Assembly: GCA_041178325.1 (NCBI GenBank)
Contig: JBEGVN010000053.1
Location: 1 to 41,714, forward strand
Reading direction: 5' to 3'
DNA length: 41,714 nucleotides
Origin: UBA6136 sp041178325
GTDB lineage: Bacteria; Pseudomonadota; Gammaproteobacteria; Methylococcales; Methylococcaceae
This document shows, piece by piece, positions 25,350-33,894 of this stretch (position 1 is the first letter of the stretch; every line of letters begins with the position of its first letter). The notes beneath the pieces are model-generated. The model ran no database searches and was not told the DNA's origin. It was given only the letters and a program-made list of their open reading frames with translations. Both the position numbers and the translations under genes were made by a program.

Positions 25350-26818
25350 GGCCTGGGCAACGTTGCGCCAGGTTGTATCTCTCCTTGGTGCTTTGCCGGA
25401 ATCTCCGTTTTGGATGATGGGAGTGGAGTCGGTGGAATCACATCGCCATTTCGGTAGCCTTCCACCGCCTTTAGGAAGGCCCTGAAATCCTTGTTATGCC
25501 GGACCAGTTCAGCCCCGGTTCGTTCCAGAAGATCAACATCCGTGGAAGACAGCTCGAGCGAGGTAGGAAGGCTGTTGAGATGCTCCTTGAGTGACTTGCC
25601 ATGCACTGACGAAAATTCGATGGGGACTTTGTAGAGGGTGACCGTATGCCCCGCACTGGCGAGATGATCCCTCAGTTCCTCAAGCTTGTGATCCAAAAGG
25701 ATTCGGGTTTCATTGTTGAAGAGCTGGAACTGGATGTTCGAGAAAGCTTCTAGGGTGTCGCCAAGGGACGGTTTGTCCGGCGACTCATCGACACTGTGAA
25801 CCGGCTCGACTTCGGCATCGACCGTGATCATGACGATATTTTTGGGTTTGTGATCACCGAGAAGAAGGCTTAAACCGTTCTGGAAGGCTTCAAGCCGTTC
25901 GGTCATTGCCCGGGCACCCAGATTGTCAGCAACCCCCCCATCAATCAGATGGATGTAGGGATGGTTTTCATGGTCCATGTAACGCCGCATGCGACGCTGA
26001 AGTTCGCGCACCCGCGGATCCGGATCCTGAACACTCATGAGATTGTTGAAGAAGGGATTTTGTTCAATATGGCACTGCCCTGCGTAATTTTGGAGTACTA
26101 CGGGGGCGAACATGATCGGGACAGCAGAAGAGGCCGTCACGGCCCGTGCGACCTTAAGATCCATCAGATCCGTGCAGATGAGGTCGAAGTAAAGCTGAAT
26201 GAATGAGAAGCGGGTTCCCGCGCCGAGATTGGTGGCATTGATCTCGATGAAAGGCCTTTGCGTGAGATCGATGTCGCGGAAGCTCTTGCCCTCGAAAATG
26301 TTGCCATCATAGTAATCGATCGCCATTTCCGTTCGGTCAAATCCGCTCGTGAGACTTTTCCACCAGTAAGAGGGATCAAACATCTTTTGGATCAGGATGC
26401 CCTGTATGCTCTTTTTGAGGAACACATCCTCAAAATCCGTGAAGATGCGATCCCCAAAAAGTCCGTAATAGGCCGCAGTAAAGCTCCCGCCTGAAACGGA
26501 ACTGATGCTGTCGACATCATCCAGGAGACGAACGCGCCGGCCACCTGACAGGATGGTGGTGTCCCTGAGTTCCTTCAGAACGCCGAAGGCCAGGGCGGCA
26601 GCACGGGTACCGCCGCCGGAAAAAGTCAGAAGGATCAGGTTGTCTCCGAGTTTTCCGCCACGCGCCTTGTTGAAGCCATAGCCGTTTCCGTCAGCGCCGT
26701 GATCCATGGGCTTGTTCTGTGGCGCGAAGAAATAAGAGCAACCGCTGATCGCCGCTACCAAGAGGCCCATCAAGAGACTGGAGGTTAGAGACTTGATCGC
26801 AGAGGAGAGTTTTGTCAT
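25346..26818 (-). CDS. Patatin-like phospholipase lipoprotein
   Basis: ATG 26818 gives 490 residues with a lipoprotein signal (SLLMGLLVAAISGC, Cys27); the frame upstream to 26974 lacks a signal. Patatin features: oxyanion loop GGGTR (68-72), nucleophile region SSVSGGS with Ser109, and the dyad Asp293 in LIDGGVADN. The first Gly of the G-x-S-x-G motif is Ser here, a change seen in this lipoprotein subgroup. It is expected to hydrolyse acyl lipids from the periplasmic side of the outer or inner membrane. It is coupled by ATGA overlap to the chromate-transporter gene. The 190-base gap upstream (26819-27007) shows nothing else. Confidence 0.85.
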   Translation of the reverse strand: MTKLSSAIKSLTSSLLMGLLVAAISGCSYFFAPQNKPMDHGADGNGYGFNKARGGKLGDNLILLTFSGGGTRAAALAFGVLKELRDTTILSGGRRVRLLDDVDSISSVSGGSFTAAYYGLFGDRIFTDFEDVFLKKSIQGILIQKMFDPSYWWKSLTSGFDRTEMAIDYYDGNIFEGKSFRDIDLTQRPFIEINATNLGAGTRFSFIQLYFDLICTDLMDLKVARAVTASSAVPIMFAPVVLQNYAGQCHIEQNPFFNNLMSVQDPDPRVRELQRRMRRYMDHENHPYIHLIDGGVADNLGARAMTERLEAFQNGLSLLLGDHKPKNIVMITVDAEVEPVHSVDESPDKPSLGDTLEAFSNIQFQLFNNETRILLDHKLEELRDHLASAGHTVTLYKVPIEFSSVHGKSLKEHLNSLPTSLELSSTDVDLLERTGAELVRHNKDFRAFLKAVEGYRNGDVIPPTPLPSSKTEIPAKHQGEIQPGATLPRP

Positions 26819-27007
26819 CTGTTCGAAAGCGGGGTAAGCAACGTAGGGGTCTGGTGTGTCAATGCCATGGCTCTCGTGACAACAGAAGGTTCCGCCAGGG
26901 TGCTGACTAAGCCCACGATGCGCTGACGGATGCGAGGCCATGCACCTTCTTTCGTCTACCTGCCCTTGATTCAATCGCCATGATAAAGGCAGTTAATTTC
27001 TTTGTCC

Positions 27008-28111
27008 TTAGGCCGTATGACCTGCAGGAAGGTAATAGAACCCGACAGCAAGCATCAGGTACATGATGATCAACATGAAGCCTTCAAGCCAGCTCGTTTG
27101 CTGATCTTGGAGCAAATAGCGCGCAACCACGACCGATACGAAGATGGCAATCAGCTCGAAATGGTTGAACACCAGGTCCATCTTCATTCCGATCAGCCCC
27201 CCGGTCAGGACAAGGATGGGTGCGACTAAAAGGGCCAACTGCGTCACCGAACTCAGATTGACCGAAAGTGCCAACGTCAACTGATCTTTGCGCGCAAAAG
27301 AAACCGAATTGATGAACTGGGGAATGTTTCCGACCATTGAGAGGAGGAACATACCGGCAAAAAACGGGGTCAGGTGGAGCATCTCAGCTGCCGGCTGCAG
27401 CGAATCGGTCAGAAGGTCGGAGGTCAGCGCGAGGGCCACCGTGACCGAGAGAAGAATGCCAATGGCTTTGTTTTTTCCCCAAAGTGAGCCCTCCTCTTCG
27501 GTGTGCTTTGCTTCCGGTGCAGCGGACTTTTCCGCATGGTTGGCCTGGCGGCAAATGGCTTTGGCCATTCCGGCCCGGTCAATTGGAGGATTCTGGTGAT
27601 TTAAGGTGTAGTAGATGCTAGCGACATAGAGCAACAGCATAAGAAGGCAAATATGGACGCTGATCTCATGATCGGCAGTCGTACTGAAATTGAAGATGGC
27701 TGGAATCAGGAGGCTGAAGGAAGTTACGGTGAGTAGGCCCATGTTCATTGCCACCATCGGGGCATCGAAGGTTCTGGGGGACCTTCCCATGTTTCCGGTG
27801 AAGATCGAAAGTCCCAGTCCGAACAGCAGGGTGCCTATGATGGCTCCAGCAATCGAAGCCTTGAGCATGTCGATAAGCCCGTTACGGAGGGCCGAAATAC
27901 CTATGATCAGCTCAGGTGCGTTGCTCATCGTGGCATTCAGGAGCCCACCGATCGTGTGACCTAAGATCTTTGAGAGCACGCTGGTTGCCTCTTCCATGAG
28001 TTTGGAAAGTGGCACGATGGCCAGAGTTGATGCGAGAAAGACGGGAATGGGTCCTGCATGGAAGTGATCCAACGCAAATGCAATCGGCATGAAGAGAAGT
28101 AACCAGTTCAT
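27008..28111 (-). CDS. Calcium/proton exchanger-family (CaCA) protein with altered alpha-2 repeat
   Basis: ATG 28111 with GGAG upstream gives 367 residues. Eleven-segment CaCA layout: the alpha-1 repeat GGLLNATMSNAPELIIG (55-71) has the key Glu67, while the alpha-2 repeat reads GNIPQFINSVSFARKDQ (261-277). CAX-type exchangers usually have GNAAEH there, so the second ion-binding Glu is replaced by Gln265. A His/acid-rich cytoplasmic loop (about 185-210) lies in the middle. It could be a Ca2+/H+ antiporter with changed ion stoichiometry or selectivity, or one for another cation. It is divergent from the Spy-like gene. Confidence 0.8.
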   Translation of the reverse strand: MNWLLLFMPIAFALDHFHAGPIPVFLASTLAIVPLSKLMEEATSVLSKILGHTIGGLLNATMSNAPELIIGISALRNGLIDMLKASIAGAIIGTLLFGLGLSIFTGNMGRSPRTFDAPMVAMNMGLLTVTSFSLLIPAIFNFSTTADHEISVHICLLMLLLYVASIYYTLNHQNPPIDRAGMAKAICRQANHAEKSAAPEAKHTEEEGSLWGKNKAIGILLSVTVALALTSDLLTDSLQPAAEMLHLTPFFAGMFLLSMVGNIPQFINSVSFARKDQLTLALSVNLSSVTQLALLVAPILVLTGGLIGMKMDLVFNHFELIAIFVSVVVARYLLQDQQTSWLEGFMLIIMYLMLAVGFYYLPAGHTA

Positions 28112-28229
28112 GGGGCAAAGCTCCGTTAGGGGATGAATCAGATACCATGACGAACTGCCGAACCCGGCCTGTAGAAGCGAATGGCGCTTGGACATTCAGT
28201 ATCCACCATTGCAGGAGCATCGACTATCT

Positions 28230-28700
28230 ATGTGGCAAAAGTATTTCCGTCGATCCGGTGAATTTCGGCTCTTACTGTTCCTCTTACTTGTTGGATTCGG
28301 GTTGAGCATCACGCCTTTATCGGGTCAAGCTCAGACTGCAAGCGAGAACCGTCATCAGGAAGTACTGCACGAACTTCAATTAACACCGGCCGAGGAAAAG
28401 CAATTCTGGCCAGTCTATGAGGCTTATTCAAAGGCATTGCTACAGACGTTTGAACAGACCGCTGACGTCGCATATCAGCTCTTTCAAAAGCGCGCAGGGG
28501 TGAGCGATGAGATGGCCGATGAATACACCCGGGCACTCCTCAATGGCGAACTGCGTCAGGCCCAGATTCATCTGGAATTTCAGCCGCGCTTTCGCGGTGT
28601 GCTGGGGGCACTGAGAACGGCGCGTCTTTTTCAGTTCGAAAGGCGACTTCAAAGTTATATGAACGCAGAAATCGCTCGCGAGTTTCCCCTCATCCGATGA
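28230..28700 (+). CDS. Periplasmic Spy/CpxP-like helical protein
   Basis: ATG 28230, with AGGAG at 28213-28217 a little far upstream, gives 156 residues. The signal peptide (FRLLLFLLLVGFGLSITPLSGQAQ) is followed by an all-helical domain starting LHELQLTPAEEKQFWPVYEAYSK. The LT-x-x-E/Q-x-x-x-FWPVY pattern resembles the Spy/CpxP group of periplasmic chaperones, though similarity is loose. Its stop overlaps the ATG of the next gene (ATGA), an outer-membrane barrel, so it may act as a chaperone or partner for that barrel. That is inference from the coupling. Confidence 0.6.
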   Translation: MWQKYFRRSGEFRLLLFLLLVGFGLSITPLSGQAQTASENRHQEVLHELQLTPAEEKQFWPVYEAYSKALLQTFEQTADVAYQLFQKRAGVSDEMADEYTRALLNGELRQAQIHLEFQPRFRGVLGALRTARLFQFERRLQSYMNAEIAREFPLIR

Positions 28701-29824
28701 CCCGCGCAATTCTCCTCCTGGTCCTCGGGCTGATGAGGACAGGTTTTGCCGACGCAGTGGCACCTTCAGGAGCGCTAAGTCCTGATGAGAGCCGCGAGAT
28801 TCGTCTGAAGAACACCCAAATTGAAACGGTGGCCATAGACCTCGTCCACGAACTCATGGCGACATTAAGAACGCGGCATGGGGAAATTGAAGGGGCTTCA
28901 TCGTCGGATGACCGTGAGGCCATATACCAGAGGAACCTCGGAATCCGAAAGCTGGTCAGCCAGCGTTATCAGGAGGTCAAGGCGGACTTTCTCAAGGGTC
29001 GCTACGATCGCTCCAAGGCGCGTCTGCCGGAGAATGTCGATCGCTGGCGCGCGACCCCCGACATCAATAACCCCGGCGCTGACCTTGCCAATTTTCCCAA
29101 CAGTGCGTTCACGTTACCTCAGGGACGTGCCTATATCGAGTCCTCACCGGTGACATGGTATGGGGGTGCGCCACTGACCGCGCCCCAGTACAACGCCGAA
29201 TTTCTGCTGCGTTATGGTGTTACGGACGATATCGAGTTGCGACTTTTTGGGAATGGCCCAAGCTGGACGGGCGGTCGGTTTGGAAGCGCGGGATTTTCTC
29301 CCTTGGCCTTTGATACCAAGATTCACCTTCTGGATGAACGCGAGGATCTCTTCCTGCCGGCGGCCGGATTAGAAGCGTATGTGCAGACGGAATTGCTTGC
29401 GAGCAGTGGCTACTCTCAGGGCACCAATGGTGGCCTCAGTATGAATTTCGATCAGTCACTGCCTTTTGATATCGACCTTGAATACAACTTCGGAGCCAAT
29501 CAGATTCGAAAATTCAATGGCGATCCTTATTGGCAATTCAACTTCCAGTGGGCGCTTCAAAAGGACGTGCTGGATAAGGATGTTGCGGTCTTCATTCACG
29601 GGTTCTACAACGCCACGAGCCTTCCGCGTCTTCCGGCAACGCTGGTGGTATCGCTGGACGATCCCCGGTTGCTAGATGTAAAGCCGCCCCAGGTTGCAGC
29701 GATTGGGGGAGGTGCGCTTTGGACGATCAACAGTCGACTGGTGGTTTGGGGGCAGGCCAGTGGTGGGGTCACGCATTACTCACCCAGCGTGATCACCAAC
29801 TTTGGGTTTGCCGTTGCGTTTTAG
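28697..29824 (+). CDS. Outer-membrane beta-barrel, MetA/phenol-transporter-like
   Basis: A 375-residue protein. A short signal peptide (to about 19) is followed by a helical region rich in charged residues (about 25-115), then a beta-barrel from about 123 to the C-terminal Phe. The block NPGADLANFPNSAFTLPQG opens the barrel; LLRYGVTDDIELRLF, AFDTKIHLLDE and MNFDQSLPFDIDLEYNFGA follow. This resembles the 'transporter/MetA phenol-degradation' barrels of unknown function. The same blocks recur at residues 663-950 of the autotransporter at 37871-40723, so the two barrels are homologous. Its start overlaps the Spy/CpxP-like gene by four bases. Confidence 0.75.
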   Translation: MTRAILLLVLGLMRTGFADAVAPSGALSPDESREIRLKNTQIETVAIDLVHELMATLRTRHGEIEGASSSDDREAIYQRNLGIRKLVSQRYQEVKADFLKGRYDRSKARLPENVDRWRATPDINNPGADLANFPNSAFTLPQGRAYIESSPVTWYGGAPLTAPQYNAEFLLRYGVTDDIELRLFGNGPSWTGGRFGSAGFSPLAFDTKIHLLDEREDLFLPAAGLEAYVQTELLASSGYSQGTNGGLSMNFDQSLPFDIDLEYNFGANQIRKFNGDPYWQFNFQWALQKDVLDKDVAVFIHGFYNATSLPRLPATLVVSLDDPRLLDVKPPQVAAIGGGALWTINSRLVVWGQASGGVTHYSPSVITNFGFAVAF

Positions 29825-29826
29825 AT

Positions 29827-29849
29827 CCGATGGGATTCTCACCTATCGG
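29827..29849. terminator. Weak hairpin between convergent genes
   Basis: CCGATGGG (29827-29834) pairs with CCTATCGG (29842-29849) over eight base pairs with one G-T, loop of seven. It lies across the stop codon of the CPA2 gene and just after the barrel gene, where a bidirectional terminator would be expected, but there is no clear T run. Confidence 0.35.
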
Positions 29850-31015
29850 GATATATCGTTCTCTTTGATGTAGCGCGCAAGGATAGGGAAGAGAACGACT
29901 GACAGCATACCCGCGCAGAGTAAGGCTGCAGCGCGCTCTTCACGCATCAGACCGGACGATATCCCGATTTCGGTCACGATCACGATGATGGGCAAGCCTG
30001 TGGCTGAGTAGAGGGTAAAGCGCAACCGTTCCTTGAGATCCATCGCATCGCCATAGAGGAAAACCGGAAGACCACGAATCACCAGAAGCAAGAAGAGAAG
30101 ACCGAGAACCTGGAACGACGCCAGGGGGCCTGAAAGCAAAAGTGTAGGATCAAATTTCAAGCCAGCAACGATGAAGAAGAAAGGGATCAGGAAGCCATAG
30201 CCGATACCGTGCAGCTTTTCCTCCAGAACCTGATTGTCTTTTTCCCGCGCCAAAAGTCGCACGATCAGTCCCGCGGCAAATGCACCGATCACAACGTTGA
30301 GGCCGAAATTGGCGGCCAATAATACAAAAAGAGCCTGAATCATCATGCACAGCCGAACCTGGAACTCTCCACTTTTGGGAAGGATTTCGGCCAGTTTTTG
30401 ACCCCAACTCCGACTGACAGGGTGATAGGCGCCAAAGGCCGCGAGAAGGGCGAGAGCGACAAAGGCGACGATGAAAAAGGTATGCAGAACCGTCGCATGG
30501 GTTGGGATAAGCATCAGCGAGATCACCATGAGGGGTCCGAATTCCCCAAGGGTGGCAACCGGCATGAACCTTTTTCCAAAATCAGTCTCAAGCTCTCCTT
30601 CATCGCGGAGGATAGGAATCAAAACGCCCAGTGCGGTTGTGGAGAGGGCTACGGCGGCCATCAGGGGCGGGGCTGAAATGATGCCGGCACTGTGAAAAAC
30701 AGTCATCAGAATGAGGCCGGAGACAAAAGAAAGGGCCCACCCCGTGGCGGCCCGGTTGAACAGGGGGCCCTTTAGGGATTCGAGGTCGATTTCATAGCCG
30801 ACCATGAAAAGAAGGAAGGTGAGCCCGAGTTCTGAAAGCTCGTTGACCAGCCCGATGGGTTGAGCAAGATTCAAGAGGTGGGGACCCATGAGAATGCCAA
30901 GCAAAAGCTCGACGACAACCACGGGTACTCGAATCCGTTGAGGAAGGCCCGCCACCAAAGGGGCGATAAGTGCCGCAGCAGCTATGAGTGTGAGCTGAAG
31001 GTAATTTTGTTCCAT
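29843..31015 (-). CDS. CPA2-type (Kef-like) cation/proton antiporter membrane protein
   Basis: A 390-residue inner-membrane protein with 12-13 hydrophobic segments. LGLTFLLFMVGYEIDLESL, ALSTTALGVLIPILRDEGELET and ANFGLNVVIGAFAAGLIVRLL are the usual blocks of the Na+/H+-exchanger (PF00999) CPA2 branch. It lacks the C-terminal TrkA-N/RCK domains of KefB/KefC, so it is a stand-alone pore, expected to exchange K+ or Na+ for H+. The gene begins 57 bases after zur on the same strand, and may be read with it. Confidence 0.85.
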   Translation of the reverse strand: MEQNYLQLTLIAAAALIAPLVAGLPQRIRVPVVVVELLLGILMGPHLLNLAQPIGLVNELSELGLTFLLFMVGYEIDLESLKGPLFNRAATGWALSFVSGLILMTVFHSAGIISAPPLMAAVALSTTALGVLIPILRDEGELETDFGKRFMPVATLGEFGPLMVISLMLIPTHATVLHTFFIVAFVALALLAAFGAYHPVSRSWGQKLAEILPKSGEFQVRLCMMIQALFVLLAANFGLNVVIGAFAAGLIVRLLAREKDNQVLEEKLHGIGYGFLIPFFFIVAGLKFDPTLLLSGPLASFQVLGLLFLLLVIRGLPVFLYGDAMDLKERLRFTLYSATGLPIIVIVTEIGISSGLMREERAAALLCAGMLSVVLFPILARYIKENDISR

Positions 31016-31072
31016 ATCCTATCGCTCGGCAGAAAGAAGGTCCGATCATACACCGAGGATTGGGCGAGAGAT

Positions 31073-31540
31073 TTAGTCGCCGCCTGTAAGCGCGCAAGAC
31101 TGACAGCGGCCGAGGATCTCAAAGGTTTGAGCTTTGGCCGTGAAGCGAGCTGAAGCCAGCTCACTGGCCACCGCCTGACTCAGATGCGGGGTGCTTCTTT
31201 CTTCAACGGTGTGGCATTCAAGGCAGATCAGAAAAAGAAGATCGTGCCGGATGTCGGGTTGTTGACAGCCAATGAATGCGTTCAGGGTCTCCACCCGATG
31301 GACCAGCCCCTGTTCGATCAAAAAGTCCAGCGCACGGTAGACCGTTGCGGGCTTGGCGCTGGCATCGAAATCCTTGAGGGCTTCAAGAAGGTCATAGGCC
31401 TTGATCGATTCGTGGTTGGCCCAGATGAGTTCCAGAACTTTTCTGCGGATTGGAGTGAAGCGGACGCCACGTCGCTCGCAGAGCGCATCAGCTCGACTGA
31501 GGGCGGTATTCAGGCAGACAGCGTGGTCATGCGCGGACAT
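31073..31540 (-). CDS. zur: Zinc uptake regulator Zur (Fur family)
   Basis: A 155-residue Fur-family repressor. The winged helix includes RFTPIRRKVLELIW and AKPATVYRALDFLIEQGLVHRVETLNAFIGC, which follows E. coli Zur far more closely than Fur. Structural zinc ligands are in CLECH and the C-terminal CQSC. With zinc bound it represses zinc-uptake genes. A matching Zur-box-like palindrome lies at 31625-31637 between this gene and the divergent ZnuD-like receptor, making both plausible targets. Confidence 0.9.
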   Translation of the reverse strand: MSAHDHAVCLNTALSRADALCERRGVRFTPIRRKVLELIWANHESIKAYDLLEALKDFDASAKPATVYRALDFLIEQGLVHRVETLNAFIGCQQPDIRHDLLFLICLECHTVEERSTPHLSQAVASELASARFTAKAQTFEILGRCQSCALTGGD

Positions 31541-31624
31541 GGGCTAGTTTCCTTGGCAAGTCCCGAGGAACCGGTCCTCGGCACACAGTGGGGAGATCCC
31601 GTATGGGTGGGTCATTCTCAATAC

Positions 31625-31637
31625 GTGATAATATAAC
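31625..31637. promoter_or_regulatory. Zur box
   Basis: GTGATAATATAAC matches the core GTTATAATATAAC of the gammaproteobacterial Zur box at 12 of 13 positions. It lies about 95 bases before the ZnuD-like start and about 85 bases before the zur start, and contains -10-like hexamers on both strands, so binding would block transcription directly. Confidence 0.8.
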
Positions 31638-31730
31638 ATAACAAATTGGCCGCCCACTGTTTCAAGGGCGTTATGGTAATCCCAGTTAGGCGTGCCTCAG
31701 AGGTTCGCCGGGTTCTTTTTTCCTTCTGTT

Positions 31731-33878
31731 ATGAACGTGACGACCATCTGGAAACCATTTGCGGGAAAACATCTCAAGCAAGGGTGTCGTTCGCTCGTTC
31801 TTGTGACTGCTGTTTGGATGGAAGCCGGTGTGCGCCCATCCTGGTCGGCCTCCCTTCCAGAGGAGGAGGTCACCTCCCTGGAGGAGATACAGGTGGAGGC
31901 CGCGCCTCAAAAGCCAAACATCATCGACGTCGGTCAGCCTAAGCTCGTGGTCAAGGGGGACGTGTTGACCCAGAAAATCACCGATACGCTGGGGGCGACC
32001 CTCGAACAGGAGCAGGGACTCAATAATTCTTCATTTGGGCCGGGTGTGGGTCAGCCGGTCATTCGCGGTCAGGTGGGTTCCAGGGTGCAAGTTCTGCAGG
32101 ACGGCCTGAATATTTTGGATGCATCCCAGTTGAGTGGGGATCATGCCAATGCCATCGAGCCGCTTCTGGCGGAGGAAATCGAAGTGTTGAAGGGCCCGGC
32201 TGCGCTCCTTTACGGGGGGAGCGCCATTGGTGGGGCCGTGAATGTCATCGATCGACGGGTGCCTTCATCCATTCCGAAATCAGGTCTTGAGGGCGCTCTT
32301 TCCACCCGTTACAACTCGGTTTCCGATGAGACCTCCAGTCTCCTCAAAGTGGATGCCGGCAGTGATCATCTGGCACTTCACCTTGATGGGTTTTACCGCC
32401 AGAACGGAAATCTCGGGATTCCCGGTTACGCCATCAATGATGCGGCCTATGCGCAGCAAAATGGCGGCTCCCTGCCAGAGGTCAACACACGGGGCTATCT
32501 TGCCAATACGGCCGGTAACGCAATTGGGGGCACGGCCGGATTTTCCTGGGTAGATGATTGGGGTTTTTCGGGCGCCTCATACAGCAATCGAAATGATTAT
32601 TACGGGATTCCGCCGGATGGTTCGGCGGGCGCCCCGCGGGTCAATATTGCCCAAAATGTGTCGCGAGCAACCTCCAAAACCGAATGGATCAAGCCCGGTG
32701 ATCTTTTTGAAAAGGCCACTTTGCGTTTCGCCTGGAACGAATACACGCACTATGAGATTGAAGATCAGATCGTCAATGCCACTTTTACCAACAAGGGCTA
32801 TGACAGCCGCTTTGAACTTGAGCAGCTGCCCCTGGGTCCTTTGACCGGTCAGCTGGGATTCCAGACGCAGAACAATGACTTTAATGTCGTTGCTGCCCCC
32901 GGGACGCTACCCAGTGGCGCGCCACCGCTCGCACCGCTGACGGCGGTTCAGCAATATGCGGTATTTGCCGTGGAACGGATCGATCACGAGGCTTTCAGCA
33001 CAGAGGCCGGGGTCCGGGTTGAACCAAACATTCTGACGCCAAAGTCCGGTGGGGATCCGGCCCGAAGCTACCTTCCGATCAGTGCGTCACTTTCAGAGCT
33101 CTGGCATGTCGATCCGCACAATGACCTCAGGGCGACCATCAGCCGTTCGCAACGCGCACCACAGGTTCAGGAACTCTATTTCCAGGGATTCCATGATGCG
33201 ACCAACAGCATCGAAATCGGCAGCACAGAATTGAATGTCGAGACCAGCTACAACATCGATCTTGGCTACGTTCTCGACACCGACTACGGAAAGCTGGAGG
33301 CCAATCTTTTCCAGAACTGGTTCAACAACTACATCTATCTCAACGATACCGGCCAGATGGCTGACCCCGATCTTTATCCTTACAACCAGTGCCCATCCGG
33401 AGCTAACAATTGTGTACCTGTGTATCAGTACGCTCAGCAAAATGCCATATTCAGGGGTTATGAAGTCAATTATCACGTGCCGGTCTATAGCGACCCGATT
33501 CAGGGCAAGCTATCGATGGATCTTTTTAGTGACTACACCCGAGGTCAGTTCACTGCAGGGGGAAACGTCCCACGCATGCCTCCCCTCCGGTATGGGTTTC
33601 AGCTGAACTATGACCTTGATCGCTGGGCCTTTAATTCACGCCTGACACGGGCGAATGCGCAAGAATATGCGGGGGCTAATCAGACCGTGACCCCGGGCTA
33701 CATTCTTTGGAATGTCAGCGCGCAGTATCACCTTGAAGTCACAGGTTACGACGTCCTTCTTTTCGCGCGCGGCAATAACCTTCTGGATCAGACCATTCGC
33801 AGTTCGGTTTCCTATCTTCGGGTCTTTGCGCCGCAGGCCGGTCGGGGCGGTGAAGTAGGAATCCAGATCAATTTCTGA
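31731..33878 (+). CDS. znuD: TonB-dependent zinc receptor, ZnuD-like
   Basis: ATG 31731 gives 715 residues; a GTG at 31692 is possible but adds no signal. The N-terminal extension has SLEEIQVEA, then a plug domain (about 45-170: PVIRGQVGSRVQVLQDG, LLAEEIEVLKGPAALLYGGSAIGGAVNVIDRRVP). That last block is the ZnuD signature. A 22-strand barrel runs to the C-terminal Phe (EVGIQINF). Known ZnuD proteins carry a His/Glu-rich outer loop just after the YGIP block to catch zinc; here YYGIPPDGSAGAP is followed by ordinary sequence without a His cluster. The upstream Zur box and the adjacent zur gene strongly support zinc-controlled uptake. Zn(II) as the cargo is inferred from context. Confidence 0.85.
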   Translation: MNVTTIWKPFAGKHLKQGCRSLVLVTAVWMEAGVRPSWSASLPEEEVTSLEEIQVEAAPQKPNIIDVGQPKLVVKGDVLTQKITDTLGATLEQEQGLNNSSFGPGVGQPVIRGQVGSRVQVLQDGLNILDASQLSGDHANAIEPLLAEEIEVLKGPAALLYGGSAIGGAVNVIDRRVPSSIPKSGLEGALSTRYNSVSDETSSLLKVDAGSDHLALHLDGFYRQNGNLGIPGYAINDAAYAQQNGGSLPEVNTRGYLANTAGNAIGGTAGFSWVDDWGFSGASYSNRNDYYGIPPDGSAGAPRVNIAQNVSRATSKTEWIKPGDLFEKATLRFAWNEYTHYEIEDQIVNATFTNKGYDSRFELEQLPLGPLTGQLGFQTQNNDFNVVAAPGTLPSGAPPLAPLTAVQQYAVFAVERIDHEAFSTEAGVRVEPNILTPKSGGDPARSYLPISASLSELWHVDPHNDLRATISRSQRAPQVQELYFQGFHDATNSIEIGSTELNVETSYNIDLGYVLDTDYGKLEANLFQNWFNNYIYLNDTGQMADPDLYPYNQCPSGANNCVPVYQYAQQNAIFRGYEVNYHVPVYSDPIQGKLSMDLFSDYTRGQFTAGGNVPRMPPLRYGFQLNYDLDRWAFNSRLTRANAQEYAGANQTVTPGYILWNVSAQYHLEVTGYDVLLFARGNNLLDQTIRSSVSYLRVFAPQAGRGGEVGIQINF

Positions 33879-33894
33879 ATACTTTTCTTAGTGG

